Origin: an uncultured Clostridia bacterium
GTDB lineage: Bacteria; Bacillota; Clostridia; Christensenellales; Borkfalkiaceae
Reading direction: 5' to 3'
Assembly (NCBI GenBank): GCA_958419945.1
Contig: CATZIC010000005.1
Span: forward strand, 1-45,555
DNA: 45,555 nt
Shown: positions 7,837-16,236 of the stretch, one piece after another
Position numbering within the stretch: position 1 is the stretch's first letter
How the letters are laid out: every line of letters starts with the position of its first letter
Notes under the pieces: model-generated
Database searches by the model: none
Seen by the model: only the letters and a program-made list of their open reading frames with translations
What the model was told of the DNA's origin: nothing
Position numbers and translations under genes: made by a program

Positions 7837-9987
7837 ATGTACGAAAATGAGATTTTAGAGCAAATTAAAAATTTGTATCAGATAGACGAGTGCCAAAAAA
7901 TCGTCAAAGCCTTTTACTTTGCGAAAAATGCGCACGAAGGTCAAAAACGTGCCTCGGGGGAGGAATATTTTATTCACCCCTGTGCGGTTTCCAAAATTTT
8001 GATAGACCTCGGCATGGATACAAGTACGATTTGCGCCGCCTTTTTACACGACACGATTGAAGACACCTCGGTTTCCGAAGGTGATATTTTGCGTGAGTTC
8101 GGTGAAGAAGTCTTAACTTTGGTGCAGGGCGTAACTAAACTCGAAAAAATAGAATTCAAATCCAAAAAGGAAGAGCAGGCTGAAAACTTTAAAAAGATAT
8201 TCGTATCGATGGCAAACGATATAAGAGTAATAATTATTAAGCTTGCAGACCGCTTGCATAATATGCGCTCGTTAAATTTCCTTTCCAAAACCCGCCAACT
8301 TGCCATGGCAAACGAAACTTTGGACATTTACGCACCGCTTGCTGGAAGGCTGGGTATTTCAAACATCAAGTGCGAACTTGAAGACCTTTGCTTAAAATAT
8401 CTCGATCCCGAAGCTTACGAATATCTTGAAAACAACGTAAACAACCGTGTGGACGAAAAGCAAAAATTTTTGGACACCACCGTTAATGAAATAAAGGAAA
8501 TCCTTGATTCCTCGGACATAAAAGGTGAAGTCATCGGAAGACGAAAACACTTTTATTCCATCTATAAAAAGATGAAAAATCAAGGTAAAACCTTAGATAG
8601 AATTTACGACCTTACCGCCGTAAGAGTTATAGTGGAAACGGTTGACGAATGTTATGAAATTTTAGGCAAAATTCATAAAAAGTGGGTACCGGTACCCGGT
8701 AGAATCAAGGATTATATAGCAATCCCCAAGCCAAATTTATATCAAAGTCTGCATACTACCGTAGTAACCGATTTCGGACAGATTTTCGAAATTCAAATTC
8801 GTACTTTTGAAATGCACAAGACTGCCGAATACGGTATCGCGGCGCACTGGAAGTATAAAGAAAACAAGACCGACGAGGACAGTTTCGATAAAAAACTTTC
8901 CTGGATAAGAGAGGTCATGGAATGGCAACCGGGCGTGAAATCCACTGAATTCGTGGAGTCCTTAAAGGGCGATATTTACGATTTAGAGGTCCTTGTTTTC
9001 ACTCCTAAAGGGGAAGTTGTAAGCCTGTCTAAAGGCGCAACGCCTATTGATTACGCATATCGTATCCACACCGAAGTAGGCAATAAATGCGTCGGCGCAA
9101 AAGTAAACGGCAAAATAGTTCCGTTAAACGCAACCCTTCAAACCGGCGATATTGTCGAGATTATAACGAATAAAAATTCAAAAGGTCCTTCGTGGGATTG
9201 GCTTAAAATCGCAAATTCCACTTCCACGCGTGCGAAAATCAAACAGTTCTTTAAACGCACGATGGTTGAAGAACATATAAAAATCGGCAAGTCGATGCTT
9301 GAAAATCAGGCAAAGTTAAAGGGTTACAATTTTTCAACCTTACTCACTAACGCCGCATTCGAGCGTGTTTCCGAAAAACTAAATTTTAACACAATAGACG
9401 AAATGTACGCAGCCGTAGGTTGCGGCGCAGTTTCCCCACAACAGGTTGTATATAAGTTTATAGACGTCGAAAAAAAGGCAACTCCGCTAATACCCGACCG
9501 AATCCCCTCAAAGGATTTACTCGCCCAAAAGCGCTCGCATATGAGTGGGGACGTTACTATAAAAGGGGTTGACGGCTTACTTATAAGGTTTGCAGGCTGC
9601 TGTAATCCCGTTCCCGGCGATAACATAATAGGCTTTGTTTCAAGGGGTAGGGGGGTAACAGTACACCGTGCGGACTGTCCCAACATGCAAAACGAGGACC
9701 CCGAAAGAATTTTGCCTGCCGAATGGACGGGAAAATCCGGGGACGGCTACGTGGTAAGTTTAAAGGTTACCGCAACCGAAAAGGCGCCGCTTATGGCGAT
9801 AGTATCTTCAAGTTGCCAGTATCTCGGGCTTTTCGTGCTCTCTTTTAACGGCAGAATCGACCTTAAAAATCACTTCTGCCTTGCCGATATGACGGTAAAA
9901 CTCAATAAAAAAGAGGATCTCGATATGCTTATAAAGAAACTTACGGATAATCCAGAAGTTTTAGATGCATACCGTACAATAGGTTAA
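7837..9987 (+). CDS. relA: Bifunctional (p)ppGpp synthetase/hydrolase Rel
   Basis: This enzyme makes and degrades the stringent-response alarmone (p)ppGpp. Domains in order are the HD hydrolase (about 25-180; His71-Asp72 in FLHDTIEDT), the synthetase (about 225-350; RRKHFYSIYKKM, YDLTAVRVIV, YQSLHTTV and EIQIRT), the TGS domain (about 385-450), a helical region, a conserved cysteine motif CCNPVPGD (about 588-595), and a C-terminal ACT domain from about 645. The RIKD motif (289-292) is of the RxKD type, which marks bifunctional Rel rather than synthesis-only RelA, and the HD site is intact. The 716-residue length is normal. It overlaps transcriptionally with recJ upstream and the MBL hydrolase downstream. 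Confidence 0.95.
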   Translation: MYENEILEQIKNLYQIDECQKIVKAFYFAKNAHEGQKRASGEEYFIHPCAVSKILIDLGMDTSTICAAFLHDTIEDTSVSEGDILREFGEEVLTLVQGVTKLEKIEFKSKKEEQAENFKKIFVSMANDIRVIIIKLADRLHNMRSLNFLSKTRQLAMANETLDIYAPLAGRLGISNIKCELEDLCLKYLDPEAYEYLENNVNNRVDEKQKFLDTTVNEIKEILDSSDIKGEVIGRRKHFYSIYKKMKNQGKTLDRIYDLTAVRVIVETVDECYEILGKIHKKWVPVPGRIKDYIAIPKPNLYQSLHTTVVTDFGQIFEIQIRTFEMHKTAEYGIAAHWKYKENKTDEDSFDKKLSWIREVMEWQPGVKSTEFVESLKGDIYDLEVLVFTPKGEVVSLSKGATPIDYAYRIHTEVGNKCVGAKVNGKIVPLNATLQTGDIVEIITNKNSKGPSWDWLKIANSTSTRAKIKQFFKRTMVEEHIKIGKSMLENQAKLKGYNFSTLLTNAAFERVSEKLNFNTIDEMYAAVGCGAVSPQQVVYKFIDVEKKATPLIPDRIPSKDLLAQKRSHMSGDVTIKGVDGLLIRFAGCCNPVPGDNIIGFVSRGRGVTVHRADCPNMQNEDPERILPAEWTGKSGDGYVVSLKVTATEKAPLMAIVSSSCQYLGLFVLSFNGRIDLKNHFCLADMTVKLNKKEDLDMLIKKLTDNPEVLDAYRTIG

Positions 9988-10000
9988 ATTTACATTAAAT

Positions 10001-10627
10001 ATGAAGATTTTTTGTTTACAAAATACCCCTTTCGACTCGCATATGTATATAGTCGCAAAAGACGGAAAATGCGTGATAATCGACCTTGGGGCGGACTTTT
10101 CGGTCGCAAAACAGGTTTTGGATAGGGAAAGCCTTACCCCTGTTGGCGTGCTTTTAACCCATTGTCATTTCGACCACGTTTGCGGAATAAAAAGCGCAAG
10201 GGATAACGGTATCGACGTTTATATACATTCAATAGACGGTAAACTTTTGGAAAGTAAAGAAGGCACTTTGGCATATTACGTCGGAACCGACTACACCCCG
10301 ATTTTCGACTATAAAACGTTAGAAGAAGGGGATTACGACTTCGACGGAATTAAGGTTAAAGTCATACTAACCCCGGGGCATACAAAAGGTTCGGTAAGTT
10401 TTCTTATCGAAGATTGTCTCTTTACAGGCGACACTTTATTTTCCGGTTGCGTCGGAAGATGCGACCTTCCGGGCGGCAGCGACGAAGACATGAAAAACTC
10501 CGTTAATAGGCTTATAGCCCTACTTTTGACCCCCGAAACGAATTATAAAGTGTATCCCGGCCACGGCAGATTTACCGATTTACGGCATGAGTCTCAATTC
10601 AATCCATACGTTATAGAAAATGCTTAA
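10001..10627 (+). CDS. Metallo-beta-lactamase fold hydrolase (glyoxalase II-like)
   Basis: A 208-residue zinc hydrolase of the MBL superfamily, in the YqgX/YcbL group related to hydroxyacylglutathione hydrolase. The metal ligands are visible: THCHFDH (His54, His56, Asp58, His59), His127 in TPGHTKGS, Asp144 in FTGDTLF and His188 in YPGHGRF. It lacks the large C-terminal glutathione-binding domain of true glyoxalase II, so thiol specificity is unknown. No clear Shine-Dalgarno precedes the ATG, 13 bases after rel, so translation may rely on re-initiation. The next gene overlaps it by eight bases. The rel-MBL-hemZ order is common in Clostridia. Confidence 0.88.
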   Translation: MKIFCLQNTPFDSHMYIVAKDGKCVIIDLGADFSVAKQVLDRESLTPVGVLLTHCHFDHVCGIKSARDNGIDVYIHSIDGKLLESKEGTLAYYVGTDYTPIFDYKTLEEGDYDFDGIKVKVILTPGHTKGSVSFLIEDCLFTGDTLFSGCVGRCDLPGGSDEDMKNSVNRLIALLLTPETNYKVYPGHGRFTDLRHESQFNPYVIENA

Positions 10628-11963
10628 TACTAATTTTGAAAATTTCAAATGCGACTTAAACGAAGTCCTTAACGAGTTCACTTCCTTTGACGGCGATGTA
10701 GCCGTTACGGGCGTGATAGGCGACGGCAATTTTTCGGCCGAAGTCAGGGTTTCGGATAAATCCTATAATTATGATTACCCCTACGAGCCAACCCTTCCTA
10801 TCGAGCAAAAGCGTTTGCAAAAACGGTTTTTAAAATTGTCTTTATATAAAGCTTTGTCTGACTATTCGGGCATAAAACTTCCTTGGGGTGCGCTTACCGG
10901 TATAAGACCGACTAAACTTGCATACCAGCAAGGAGATAATTTTAGAAATTTCTTCTTAAATACCATGCTCGTCAGCCCGCAAAAGACCGATTTAATAGAA
11001 AAAATTCTGCTTACGCAAAAGGGCATTTATAGCAGAAATGAGGGAGACGGAGACCTATTTATATCCGTTCCGTTCTGCCCTACAAGGTGCGCATATTGCT
11101 CCTTTATTTCCAATGAAATTTCCAAAGAAAAGTTGATTAACGGGTATATAGACGGACTTTTACGGGAAATCGATGCTTCAAAACCGCTTATTAAAAATAT
11201 CCGTTCCGTGTATATCGGCGGTGGTACCCCCGTTGCCCTTTCCGACGAGCTTTTTTATAAACTTTTACAAGGTATCGGAAACGTAGGCGTAGAATACACG
11301 GTGGAAGCGGGCAGACCGGACGCCATAACCGATTCAAAACTTAAAATCATGAAGGACTTCGGGGTAACCCGTGTGTGCGTCAATCCGCAGACCTTTAAGG
11401 ACGAAACGCTTGAACTTATCGGAAGGCGCCACACCGCAAGGGATATAGTCGAAAAATACGACTTGGTAAAATCCTACGGATTTGACGTAAATATGGACTT
11501 AATCGCGGGGCTTCCTAACGAAGACTTAGCGGACTTTAAAAATTCTTTAGACACGGCGATTTCCTTGCAGCCGGAAAATATAACCGTCCATACCTTATGT
11601 TTAAAAAGCGGATCCAAGCTAAAGGAAAGCGTTTCCCGTCTTTCGGAAGGCGAGGTTTCCAAAATGGTTGAATACTCGCACGCAAGTCTGCAAGAAAACG
11701 GTTATTTCCCGTACTATCTTTACCGCCAAAAATACATGGCGGGAAACCTTGAAAACACGGGTTACGCAAAACCGGGCAAGGCGTGCGTTTACAACGTTGA
11801 TATAATGGAAGAGACCACGGATATAGTTGCAAACGGCGCAAATGCGGTATCTAAAAAGGTTAGCGGCGGCAAAATAACCCGCCTCGGCGCACCGAAAGAC
11901 ACCGCAACGTATATTTCCAAGGTGGAAACCCTTATCGAAGAAAAAATTTCCTTATTTAAGTAA
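10620..11963 (+). CDS. hemZ: Coproporphyrinogen dehydrogenase-like radical SAM protein HemZ
   Basis: A HemN/HemZ-type radical SAM protein of 447 residues. HemZ is annotated as an oxygen-independent coproporphyrinogen III oxidase, though no other haem gene is visible here, so the role may differ. An N-terminal HemZ-specific region includes LPWGALTGIRPTKLA. The 4Fe-4S cluster motif is CPTRCAYCSF (Cys153, Cys157, Cys160), followed by YIGGGTPVAL, EAGRPDAI and the NMDLIAGLPNE block. The gene overlaps the MBL hydrolase by eight bases without a strong ribosome binding site, indicating translational coupling. Confidence 0.88.
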   Translation: MLNTNFENFKCDLNEVLNEFTSFDGDVAVTGVIGDGNFSAEVRVSDKSYNYDYPYEPTLPIEQKRLQKRFLKLSLYKALSDYSGIKLPWGALTGIRPTKLAYQQGDNFRNFFLNTMLVSPQKTDLIEKILLTQKGIYSRNEGDGDLFISVPFCPTRCAYCSFISNEISKEKLINGYIDGLLREIDASKPLIKNIRSVYIGGGTPVALSDELFYKLLQGIGNVGVEYTVEAGRPDAITDSKLKIMKDFGVTRVCVNPQTFKDETLELIGRRHTARDIVEKYDLVKSYGFDVNMDLIAGLPNEDLADFKNSLDTAISLQPENITVHTLCLKSGSKLKESVSRLSEGEVSKMVEYSHASLQENGYFPYYLYRQKYMAGNLENTGYAKPGKACVYNVDIMEETTDIVANGANAVSKKVSGGKITRLGAPKDTATYISKVETLIEEKISLFK

Positions 11964-11981
11964 TATTTCAGGTAAATTTGT

Positions 11982-12010
11982 TTTACAAAAAGGAAATAAT
12001 CTGTTAATAT
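11982..12010 (+). promoter_or_regulatory. Sigma-A promoter of rpsO
   Basis: TTTACA (11982-11987) and TAATAT (12005-12010) are 17 bases apart; a TATAAT at 12008-12013 is an alternative -10. The transcript would have a leader of about 80 bases containing a direct CTTAGG repeat and a weak AGGCA/TGCCT stem (12030-12058). This could be an S15 autoregulatory site, as known for other rpsO leaders, but the structure is not diagnostic. Confidence 0.55.
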
Positions 12011-12099
12011 AATGAAGGTACTTAGGCTTAGGCATTCGGTTTTCTCGTATCGGTGCCTCGGTTTAAAGCGAATTAAACATTTCCAAGGAGATTTAAAAA

Positions 12100-12363
12100 A
12101 TGGAAAAAGAAACAAAAACCAACATCATTAACGAGTACGCCGTACACGAAAACGACACCGGTTCCGTAGAAGTTCAGGTTGCGTTACTTACGGCACGCAT
12201 CAATCACCTTAACGAGCATTTGGCTTTAAACAAACACGACAACCACTCAAGACGTGGTCTTTTAAAAATGGTTGGTCGCAGAAAGGGTTTACTTGACTAT
12301 CTCAAATCCAAAGATATCGAGAAGTACAGAGACCTTATCAAAAGACTCAATCTCAGAAAGTAA
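12100..12363 (+). CDS. rpsO: 30S ribosomal protein S15
   Basis: S15 is a primary 16S rRNA-binding protein of the small subunit platform. The 87-residue product has the standard length and the hallmark segments TGSVEVQVALLTARINHL, HDNHSRRGLLKMVGRRK and LLDYLKSKD. AAGGAG sits nine bases before the ATG. It is followed by a terminator-like hairpin and then pnp, the classic rpsO-pnp pair. Confidence 0.98.
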   Translation: MEKETKTNIINEYAVHENDTGSVEVQVALLTARINHLNEHLALNKHDNHSRRGLLKMVGRRKGLLDYLKSKDIEKYRDLIKRLNLRK

Positions 12364-12378
12364 TTTGAGCGTTAAATT

Positions 12379-12410
12379 GGGGGCATGTACTGTACAAGCC
12401 CCCGTTTTTT
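12379..12410 (+). terminator. Terminator between rpsO and pnp
   Basis: GGGGGC (12379-12384) pairs with GCCCCC (12398-12403), with an inner TGTA/TACA stem, followed by G and six T residues. A strong intrinsic terminator that probably allows partial read-through into pnp. Confidence 0.85.
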
Positions 12411-12457
12411 CTGTACTACGCTCATACTTAAAAATCAATTTAATCTTCGAAAATATG

Positions 12458-12479
12458 CGGAAAGCAAGCTTGCCTTCCG
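12458..12479 (+). promoter_or_regulatory. Hairpin in the pnp leader
   Basis: CGGAA and TTCCG (12458-12462 with 12475-12479) close a hairpin around the palindrome GCAAGCTTGC, with one A-C mismatch. In enterobacteria an RNase III-cleaved leader hairpin mediates pnp autoregulation; a similar role here is only inferred from position. Confidence 0.35.
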
Positions 12480-12515
12480 TTTCTATACAATAAGAGTTTA
12501 GTAAAAGGAGATAAC

Positions 12516-14651
12516 ATGTTAGAAAATCACAAAACATTTGAAACCGAAGTCGGCGGAAGAAAAGTAACCGTAGACGTCGGCAAGTACGCACAACAGGCAA
12601 ACGGCTCGTGTATCGTAAAATGCGGTGAAACCGTAGTTATGGTAAACGCCACCATGAGCGATTCCCCGCGTGAGGGTATGGACTTTTTCCCGCTCTCGGT
12701 CGACTATGAAGAAAAAATGTATGCAATCGGCAAAATCCCGGGAAGTTTTAAACGCCGCGAAGGCAGAGCAAGCGACAAAGCTATCCTTACTTCCCGTCTT
12801 ATCGACAGACCTATAAGACCGCTTTTCCCAAAGGGACTTTTTAACGACGTAACGGTAGTTGCAACCGCACTTTCGGTTGATCCCGACATCGCTCCCGAAC
12901 CTTTCGCAATGCTCGGCAGTTCCATCGCTCTTTCCATTTCCGACATACCTTTCCAAGGGCCCACGGGCGCAGTAGTCGTCGGTATGGTAGACGGCAAGTA
13001 CGTTATTAACCCCAACCAGGAAGAACGTGAAAAATCCACTCTTCAGTTAAACCTTTCCGGCACGAAAGACGCCATTATGATGGTTGAAGCGGGCGCAAAG
13101 GAAATCGAAGACGAAGAAATGGTCGGCGCAATTTTGTTCGGCCACGAAGAAATCAAAAAACAGTGTGCTTTCGTTGAAGAAATCGTTAAAGCGTGCGGTA
13201 AACCCAAAAGAGAAATGGAACTTTACCACGTTTACGACGAACTCGACGCCGAAGTCAGAAAATTCGCTTCCGAAAAGCTGGACTGGGCGCTCGACACTTT
13301 CGACAGATTCGAACGTCAGGATAGACAGGACGCCGTTGAAAAGGAATGCATCGAACATTTCTTATCCGAAGACTTCCACGGCTTTGACAGCCTTAATTTA
13401 AGCGAAGCGGACACCGTTCGTCAGATTAAGGATTCACTTTATTATATAACCAAAGAAAAAGTTCGTGCGAAAATCACCAACAAAGGCGTTCGTCCGGACG
13501 GCAGAAAGCTTACGGAAATCAGACCTATTTGGTGTGAACACGGAGTTCTCCCCAGAGTACACGGCTCAGCAGTCTTCACTCGCGGTATGACTCAGGTAAT
13601 GTCCACCTGTACCTTAGGTACAATCGGCGATATTCAAAAACTCGAAGGTCTTGACGACGAAGTTGAAAAACGTTACATGCACCACTATAACATGCCCGGT
13701 TACGCTTCCGGCGAAGCTAAACCCATGCGTGGCCCCGGCCGTCGTGAAATAGGCCACGGCGCTTTGGCTGAAAGATCTTTGGAACCCGTTATTCCTTCTA
13801 TGGAAGAGTTCCCGTACAGTATCCGTGTGGTATCCGAAGTTTTATCTTCAAACGGCTCAACCTCTCAGGCTTCCGTTTGCGGTTCTACTATGGCGCTTAT
13901 GGACGCCGGAGTTCCCCTTAAACGCCCCGTTGCAGGTATTGCTATGGGCTTAATCAAGGACGTTGAAAGCGGAAAGGTTTCCGTTATGAGCGATATTCAA
14001 GGCTTAGAAGACTTCCTCGGCGATATGGACTTCAAGGTTGCAGGTACCGTTAAAGGTATCACCGCAATCCAGATGGATATAAAGATTAAAGGTATTGACG
14101 AACAGATTTTGCGTCAGGCAATTAAGCAGGCTAACGAAGGCAGACATTTCATTTTGAATAAGATGCTCGAATGTATTCCCGCACCTTCCGAAAGTCTTTC
14201 TAAATACGCACCCAAGATCTTGACCTTCTCCATCAATCCCGATAAGATTAAAGACGTTATCGGAAGCGGCGGAAAGACCATCAACAAGATTATTGCGGAA
14301 ACCGGCGCTAAGATCGATATCACCGACGACGGTAACGTATTCGTCGCTTCTTACGGCGAAACCATCGAACCCGCTCAGCGTGCTAAAGATATCATTATGA
14401 GTATCGCAAAAGACCTCGAAGTAGGCGACATGTTCTCTACGACCGTTGCACGCATTCTTCCTAAAGTCGGCGCTTTCTGCGAACTCACCCCGGGCCACGA
14501 CGGTATGATTCATATTTCCAAACTCGGCACCGATAAAAAGGTAAACTCCGTTGAGGACGTTTTGTCGGTAGGCGATAAGGTAAACGTAGAAATCATCAAG
14601 ATCGGCGAAAAGGGAATAGATCTTAAACTTCTTTCCAAAGTTCAAGACTAA
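12516..14651 (+). CDS. pnp: Polyribonucleotide nucleotidyltransferase (PNPase)
   Basis: PNPase degrades RNA 3'-5' by phosphorolysis, making nucleoside diphosphates. The 711-residue protein has two RNase PH domains (about 1-215 and 310-545) with a helical linker, motifs PLSVDYEEKMYAIGKIPGSF and REIGHGALAERSLEPVIP, and the metal-binding aspartates in DIQGLEDFLGDMDF. A KH domain with the GSGGKTI loop (about 582-588) and a C-terminal S1 domain (about 630-700) follow. AAAGGAG is seven bases before the ATG. The stop lies 15 bases before a strong terminator. Confidence 0.98.
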   Translation: MLENHKTFETEVGGRKVTVDVGKYAQQANGSCIVKCGETVVMVNATMSDSPREGMDFFPLSVDYEEKMYAIGKIPGSFKRREGRASDKAILTSRLIDRPIRPLFPKGLFNDVTVVATALSVDPDIAPEPFAMLGSSIALSISDIPFQGPTGAVVVGMVDGKYVINPNQEEREKSTLQLNLSGTKDAIMMVEAGAKEIEDEEMVGAILFGHEEIKKQCAFVEEIVKACGKPKREMELYHVYDELDAEVRKFASEKLDWALDTFDRFERQDRQDAVEKECIEHFLSEDFHGFDSLNLSEADTVRQIKDSLYYITKEKVRAKITNKGVRPDGRKLTEIRPIWCEHGVLPRVHGSAVFTRGMTQVMSTCTLGTIGDIQKLEGLDDEVEKRYMHHYNMPGYASGEAKPMRGPGRREIGHGALAERSLEPVIPSMEEFPYSIRVVSEVLSSNGSTSQASVCGSTMALMDAGVPLKRPVAGIAMGLIKDVESGKVSVMSDIQGLEDFLGDMDFKVAGTVKGITAIQMDIKIKGIDEQILRQAIKQANEGRHFILNKMLECIPAPSESLSKYAPKILTFSINPDKIKDVIGSGGKTINKIIAETGAKIDITDDGNVFVASYGETIEPAQRAKDIIMSIAKDLEVGDMFSTTVARILPKVGAFCELTPGHDGMIHISKLGTDKKVNSVEDVLSVGDKVNVEIIKIGEKGIDLKLLSKVQD

Positions 14652-14665
14652 TAGATAAAAATTTT

Positions 14666-14698
14666 AAAAGGTTTGCCAAAATTAGGCAAACCTTTTTT
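14666..14698 (+). terminator. Terminator after pnp
   Basis: AAAAGGTTTGCC (14666-14677) pairs with GGCAAACCTTTT (14685-14696) around a seven-base loop, ending in a run of T. A textbook intrinsic terminator. Confidence 0.92.
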
Positions 14699-14724
14699 AC
14701 TGTCCTTATAAAACCAAAAAAGCC

Positions 14725-14740
14725 GATAACGGGCTTATAG
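14725..14740 (+). repeat. Dispersed repeat GATAACGGGCTTATAG, copy 2
   Basis: Intergenic copy after the pnp terminator, followed by CCCCACTTTT; copy 3 has GCGCACTTTT at the same place. GGGCT-TAT-AGCCC forms a five-bp mini-hairpin here. Confidence 0.65.
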
Positions 14741-14852
14741 CCCCACTTTTCCGGATAAAAGATAAGAGAAAAGAAGCGAATTTTGAGTAATTATTTGAAA
14801 CTCGCAATGCGAAAAACTTGATTCAGCAAACCCCAAAGTATCACTACAAAAT

Positions 14853-14894
14853 ACAACATTTTTTCGAAAAAGCCTTTACTTTTTTAAATGTTGT
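14853..14894 (+). promoter_or_regulatory. Inverted repeat around the -35 box of the EEP gene
   Basis: ACAACATTT (14853-14861) and AAATGTTGT (14886-14894) form a perfect nine-bp inverted repeat separated by 24 bases. They bracket the -35 element at 14875-14880, as an operator for a dimeric repressor might, or could form a long-loop hairpin. Function is inferred only. Confidence 0.35.
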
Positions 14895-14902
14895 GCTACA
14901 AT
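14875..14902 (+). promoter_or_regulatory. Sigma-A promoter of the EEP-family gene
   Basis: TTTACT (14875-14880) and TACAAT (14897-14902) are separated by 16 bases. The predicted start of transcription near 14909 lies after the upstream in-frame ATG at 14888, which supports the downstream start at 14933. Confidence 0.6.
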
Positions 14903-14932
14903 TATTCTAGACAAACCATTTTAGGTGACAAT

Positions 14933-16006
14933 ATGGCAATCGTGAAAAAAGTTTTAAAAATTCTACTTATCGTTTTTCTCGTGCTTGTGCTTATCGTGGG
15001 CGGCTACGTTGCGTACTACGTTTTAAGTTACAAACGCATAGAAGACAACTTGACCTTAAATATAGAAAATCCGCAAACCTTGCAGGCGACGGCAGGCGTA
15101 GATTATACCGTGGTGTCATATAATATTGGCTTCGGCGCATACACTGCCGATTTCGGCTTTTTCATGGACGGCGGAACGGAAGGGCGCGCCTGGTCCAAAG
15201 ATTCGGTTGTAAAAGATATAAACGGCATAATAGGTTTGCTTACCGAGAAAAATCCCGACATAATGTTTATTCAGGAAGTGGATGAAAAGGCAACGAGAAG
15301 TTACAAGGTAAACCAACATCAAATGTTTACAGACGCATTCACAGGCCACTCAAGCGCCTTTGCGATAAACTACGACAGCCCTTATCTTATTTATCCATTC
15401 CACAGTCCTTTGGGCTCTGCGAAAGCAGGACTGATGCTTATGACAAAGTTTAACCTTACAAGCAGCATAAGAAGGAGCTTCCCCGTAGAAACAGGTTTTT
15501 CAAAGTTTTTCGACCTCGACCGCTGCTACACGGTATCGAGGGCGGCGGCAGGCGATAAGGAACTTGTTTTGTACACCGTTCATTTATCCGCATACACCTC
15601 CGACGGAAAGATTGCCGACGAGCAATTTGAAATGCTTATTTCCGACATGAAAGCGGAATACGAAAAGGGCAACTACGTAATTTGCGGCGGGGACTTTAAT
15701 AAGGACCTACTCGGCGATAGCAGTGAAATTTTCGGCGTGAGTGGAGAGAGTTATACTTGGGCACAGCCTATTAAAGAGGAATTGTTACAAAATACGGGCT
15801 TAACCCTTGTAAAGCCTTTTGACGAAAATAATCCCGTGCCGTCCTGTCGTAACGCCGACGGACCGTATAACGAAAACCAGTTTGTAATAACCATCGACGG
15901 CTTTATAGTTTCCGACAACGTTACCGTAAAATCGGCTGCGGTCATCGATACGGGCTTTGAGTTTTCCGACCACAACCCCGTAACCATGACGATTAGCCTG
16001 AATTAA
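14933..16006 (+). CDS. Membrane-anchored endonuclease/exonuclease/phosphatase family protein
   Basis: A 357-residue EEP-superfamily metal-dependent phosphoesterase tethered by one N-terminal transmembrane helix (about 7-30), so the catalytic domain should face outside. The catalytic set is complete: Asn64 in SYNIG, Glu115 in QEVDE, His217 in TVHLS, Asp254 and Asn256 in GGDFNKD, and the final SDHNPV motif. Relatives cleave DNA, inositol phosphates or sphingomyelin; the substrate here cannot be read from sequence. The start at 14933 is chosen because AGGTGA lies just upstream and the ATG at 14888 sits before the predicted transcript start. It may open the glycan locus or be independent. Confidence 0.82.
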   Translation: MAIVKKVLKILLIVFLVLVLIVGGYVAYYVLSYKRIEDNLTLNIENPQTLQATAGVDYTVVSYNIGFGAYTADFGFFMDGGTEGRAWSKDSVVKDINGIIGLLTEKNPDIMFIQEVDEKATRSYKVNQHQMFTDAFTGHSSAFAINYDSPYLIYPFHSPLGSAKAGLMLMTKFNLTSSIRRSFPVETGFSKFFDLDRCYTVSRAAAGDKELVLYTVHLSAYTSDGKIADEQFEMLISDMKAEYEKGNYVICGGDFNKDLLGDSSEIFGVSGESYTWAQPIKEELLQNTGLTLVKPFDENNPVPSCRNADGPYNENQFVITIDGFIVSDNVTVKSAAVIDTGFEFSDHNPVTMTISLN

Positions 16007-16028
16007 ACGGCAAGAACTAAATCACGAT

Positions 16029-16055
16029 AAACGCCTTTCGGGGCGTTTTTCTTTT
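16029..16055 (+). terminator. Terminator after the EEP gene
   Basis: AAACGCC (16029-16035) pairs with GGCGTTT (16042-16048) across a six-base loop, followed by TT and CTTTT. Confidence 0.85.
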
Positions 16056-16138
16056 GCAAAAATGTCGCCTTTGTAACTAAATTTTTGTAATCTGAAATCA
16101 TATCATATAGATGACAAGAGGAGAATTCTTTAGCATTT

Positions 16139-16153
16139 TGAAAAAAATTTTCA
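16139..16153 (+). promoter_or_regulatory. Operator-like palindrome TGAAA-N5-TTTCA (site A)
   Basis: TGAAAAAAATTTTCA lies within the longer perfect inverted repeat 16137-16155 and ends eight bases before the TTGACA box of the SGNH lipoprotein promoter. The same shape recurs at 18534-18548 and 29912-29926 with nearly the same spacing, pointing to a shared transcription factor, possibly the RpiR protein encoded at 28837. Confidence 0.55.
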
Positions 16154-16161
16154 AATACCTA

Positions 16162-16190
16162 TTGACAAAGCAACTAAACAGTGATAATCT
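16162..16190 (+). promoter_or_regulatory. Sigma-A promoter of the SGNH lipoprotein gene
   Basis: TTGACA (16162-16167), 17 bases, TAATCT (16185-16190). The sequence from the palindrome through the -35 box is almost identical to that in front of the giant lipoprotein gene at 30223. Confidence 0.75.
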
Positions 16191-16236
16191 AAAAATGAAG
16201 TTTTGTTTCAAAAACAAACAACCTGAAGGGGGATTT

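Noticed and set aside
14004..14645. 213-codon open frame on the minus strand
   Set aside because: It lies entirely inside pnp, has no ribosome binding site and reads as a composition shadow of the strongly conserved plus-strand gene.
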